DNA of 64,000 bases from Streptococcus parasanguinis (GTDB lineage Bacteria > Bacillota > Bacilli > Lactobacillales > Streptococcaceae). Both the position numbers and the translations under genes were made by a program. Below the pieces are notes generated by a model. It had not been told where the DNA came from and did not search any database. It saw nothing but the letters and a program-made list of their open reading frames with translations. The stretch covers positions 1-64,000 of the forward strand of contig NZ_JALDUR010000004.1 of the NCBI RefSeq assembly GCF_023109675.1, written 5' to 3'. Below are positions 62,562-64,000 of the stretch, one piece after another; the stretch's first letter is position 1; each line of letters starts with the position of its first letter.

Positions 62562-63671
62562 CTAGAATTCTGTAAAGAGTAGGTCAATCTCAGGAGTTAC
62601 CGAGATCCAATCATCCCGGTGGATAAGGATTCCCTTAGCTTTTTTAGATTGGAGTAGATCGCGCACAGCTGATTGGCCGAGACGGACTTTGCCTTTTCCT
62701 AATAATTGACCAGTCTCTTGATGATAGACGCTGACAATGTCGTGATAAGAAAAATCTTCTTCTGCCTTGGTCACACCAGAAATCAATAGACTCTTTCCAT
62801 GATCCAACAGGGCTTCCGCTGCTCCAGCATCTACCCAAACGGCTCCTTTGCTTTCTGCATAAAAGGCTAGCCATTGCTTCTGGGTTTTTAAGCCCTTGTC
62901 CACTGCAAAGAAGTAACTGCCATCTGCTTGCTCTTCTGCTGCTTCGATCAAGGCATCCGGCTTGAGAGACGAGCAAATATAGACGGGAACCCCTGACTCG
63001 GTCGCAAGGGTCGCTGCCTTGAGTTTAGTCAGCATACCGCCAGTTCCATTGCTACTGCCAGCACCACCCGCCATCTCGATCATCTCACGGGAAATGTGTT
63101 CGATTCGATCCAAGCGCTTAGCTGTTGGATCCTGAGAAGGATTTGCTGTATAGAGACCATCGACATCTGTTAAAAGCACCAAAAGATCAGCTTGAACCAT
63201 GGCTGCAACTTGCGCACTCAAGGTATCATTGTCTCCTACTTTTAACTCAGCAATCGAGACTGTATCGTTTTCATTGATAATCGGAATGGCCCCACGATTG
63301 AGCAAGACAGAAAGGGCCTGGTGGGCATTCTTATAGCGGCGCTGATCCGCAAAGTCGTCCTGGGTCAACAAAATCTGCGCAGAAACAATGTTGCGCAAGA
63401 GCAGGTTAGCTGTGTATTCTTCCATCAGTAAGCCTTGCCCAACTGCCGCAGAAGCTTGCTTGTCTGCCACCTTGGTCGGCCGTTTCTTAAAACCAAGGGC
63501 ACCAAATCCGGCAGCAACTGCCCCTGATGAGACCAAGATCAACTCATGACCTGATTCATGTAAGAGAGCCAATTGCTGCGTAATGACCTTAACCTTCTGT
63601 CTGGAGAGACTCCCATCGGGATTGGTCAAAGACGAGGTCCCTACTTTAAAGACGATTCGTTTTGCTTTCAT
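62562..63671 (-). CDS. proB: Glutamate 5-kinase
   Basis: This 369-residue enzyme has an amino-acid-kinase domain ([34 protein letters not shown]) and a C-terminal PUA domain. It phosphorylates glutamate as the first, feedback-regulated step of proline synthesis. It is the first gene of the operon. Confidence 0.96.
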   Translation of the reverse strand: MKAKRIVFKVGTSSLTNPDGSLSRQKVKVITQQLALLHESGHELILVSSGAVAAGFGALGFKKRPTKVADKQASAAVGQGLLMEEYTANLLLRNIVSAQILLTQDDFADQRRYKNAHQALSVLLNRGAIPIINENDTVSIAELKVGDNDTLSAQVAAMVQADLLVLLTDVDGLYTANPSQDPTAKRLDRIEHISREMIEMAGGAGSSNGTGGMLTKLKAATLATESGVPVYICSSLKPDALIEAAEEQADGSYFFAVDKGLKTQKQWLAFYAESKGAVWVDAGAAEALLDHGKSLLISGVTKAEEDFSYHDIVSVYHQETGQLLGKGKVRLGQSAVRDLLQSKKAKGILIHRDDWISVTPEIDLLFTEF

Positions 63672-63715
63672 CGCTGTGTTTCTTTCTAATACTATTTATT
63701 TCGTATCTAATGAAA

Positions 63716-63888
63716 GTGAGGCTGGACAAAAACTGTCCAGCTCTCTATGTTTGATAGTAATAACTGCATGACGCAGTGGTTGATTGGCATCTTTGTTCGC
63801 TTTTTAGGCTCCAAAGATAACCTAATCAACTGTGCGGGGGTGGGAAAACGAACTCTTTTTAACTAGTCAGAGTTCTTTCCCACTCCCA
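63716..63888 (+). repeat. Structured intergenic repeat, family B, copy 3
   Basis: It starts with AGGCTGGACA/TGTCCAGCT, then GACGCAGTGGTTGATTGGCA, a central stem with ATCTTTG/CAAAGAT, CAACTGTGCGGGGGTGGGAA and a closing stem ending TTCCCACTCC. It lies between the proB start and the RluD-type gene end. Confidence 0.82.
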
Positions 63889-63895
63889 TTCTTCA

Positions 63896-64000
63896 TTATC
63901 CTTTTCGAAGGTCTTCCAGCGTTTTCTCAAAGATCGCTGGCACTTCTGCTGAAAATTCCAAGGTCTCGCCTGTACGGGGGTGGGTAAAGCCAAGTGTCCG
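63896..64000 (-). CDS. RluD-family pseudouridine synthase, C-terminal end (partial)
   Basis: The last 34 codons are in the window: TLGFTHPRTGETLEFSAEVP, then an FEKTLEDLRKG tail and a TAA at 63898-63896. The GFxHPxTGExxxFxxxxP pattern is the C-terminal signature of RluA/RluD synthases that modify 23S rRNA uridines. The 5' part continues beyond position 64000. Confidence 0.85.
   Translation of the reverse strand, partial: RTLGFTHPRTGETLEFSAEVPAIFEKTLEDLRKG

Overview
The window looks like the chromosome of an oral (viridans) Streptococcus of the mitis/sanguinis/parasanguinis type. Supporting points are the fused glutamine transporter GlnPQ, the ypmB-aspB-asnS cluster, the nucleoside salvage/uptake operon, PepV, the proBAC cluster, an LdcB-type carboxypeptidase and several families of structured streptococcal intergenic repeats. 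The species is not fixed by what I can see. Most genes lie on the minus strand.

Layout. 0-5.6 kb: a broken response regulator with an intact histidine kinase, a CPBP membrane protease, and glnPQ behind a leader containing a terminator hairpin. 5.6-18.5 kb: an ABC exporter gene split by an 11.03-kb integrated mobilizable element (about 6674-17707). The element is visibly richer in G+C than its flanks. Read along the minus strand it carries a TnpV-like protein, tet(O) with an attenuator leader, a small KTR zinc-ribbon protein, three sigma-factor-like proteins, a RepA/RecA-like ATPase, an origin-like repeat region with a pMV158-type oriT, a MobV relaxase, a ParB-like protein, a PC4/YdbC-like protein, a small hypothetical protein and a large serine recombinase interrupted by an in-frame amber codon. 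The two element ends rebuild a palindromic attP centred on a GA dinucleotide.

18.5-32.5 kb: housekeeping genes (DUF1003 protein, asnS, aspB, ypmB-like, a MarR regulator, yaaA, hemolysin III, a MocR regulator, a heterodimeric ABC exporter, a YjbR-like protein, cutC). 32.7-40.5 kb: a deoxynucleoside/nucleoside operon on the minus strand (methyltransferase, pdp, deoC, cdd, BMP lipoprotein, ATPase, two permeases) that imports nucleosides and degrades them. 40.6-42.4 kb: coaA, rpsT and a FlaR-like P-loop kinase on the plus strand. 42.7-53.2 kb: cell-wall and envelope genes (ldcB, a TcaA-like protein, a proline-rich membrane protein), a rhodanese, a Pro-tRNA editing protein, a uracil-DNA glycosylase family protein, pepV, a nitroreductase, a phosphoesterase and uvrC. 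53.4-58.4 kb: a minus-strand cluster from hemW through an acyl-ACP thioesterase to a HAD phosphatase and a CPBP protease. 58.4-60.2 kb: an ABC-F ATPase behind a complete attenuation leader (promoter, three-codon uORF, alternative stems, terminator). 60.5-63.7 kb: proC, proA and proB. The window ends inside an RluD-type pseudouridine synthase gene.

The most notable signals are the element with its reconstructed att sites, MobV oriT and inactivating-looking amber codon; the collapsed ABC pair it sits in; the ABC-F attenuator; and two intergenic repeat families. One family is a 136-nt cloverleaf-like unit present three times with compensatory stem changes.
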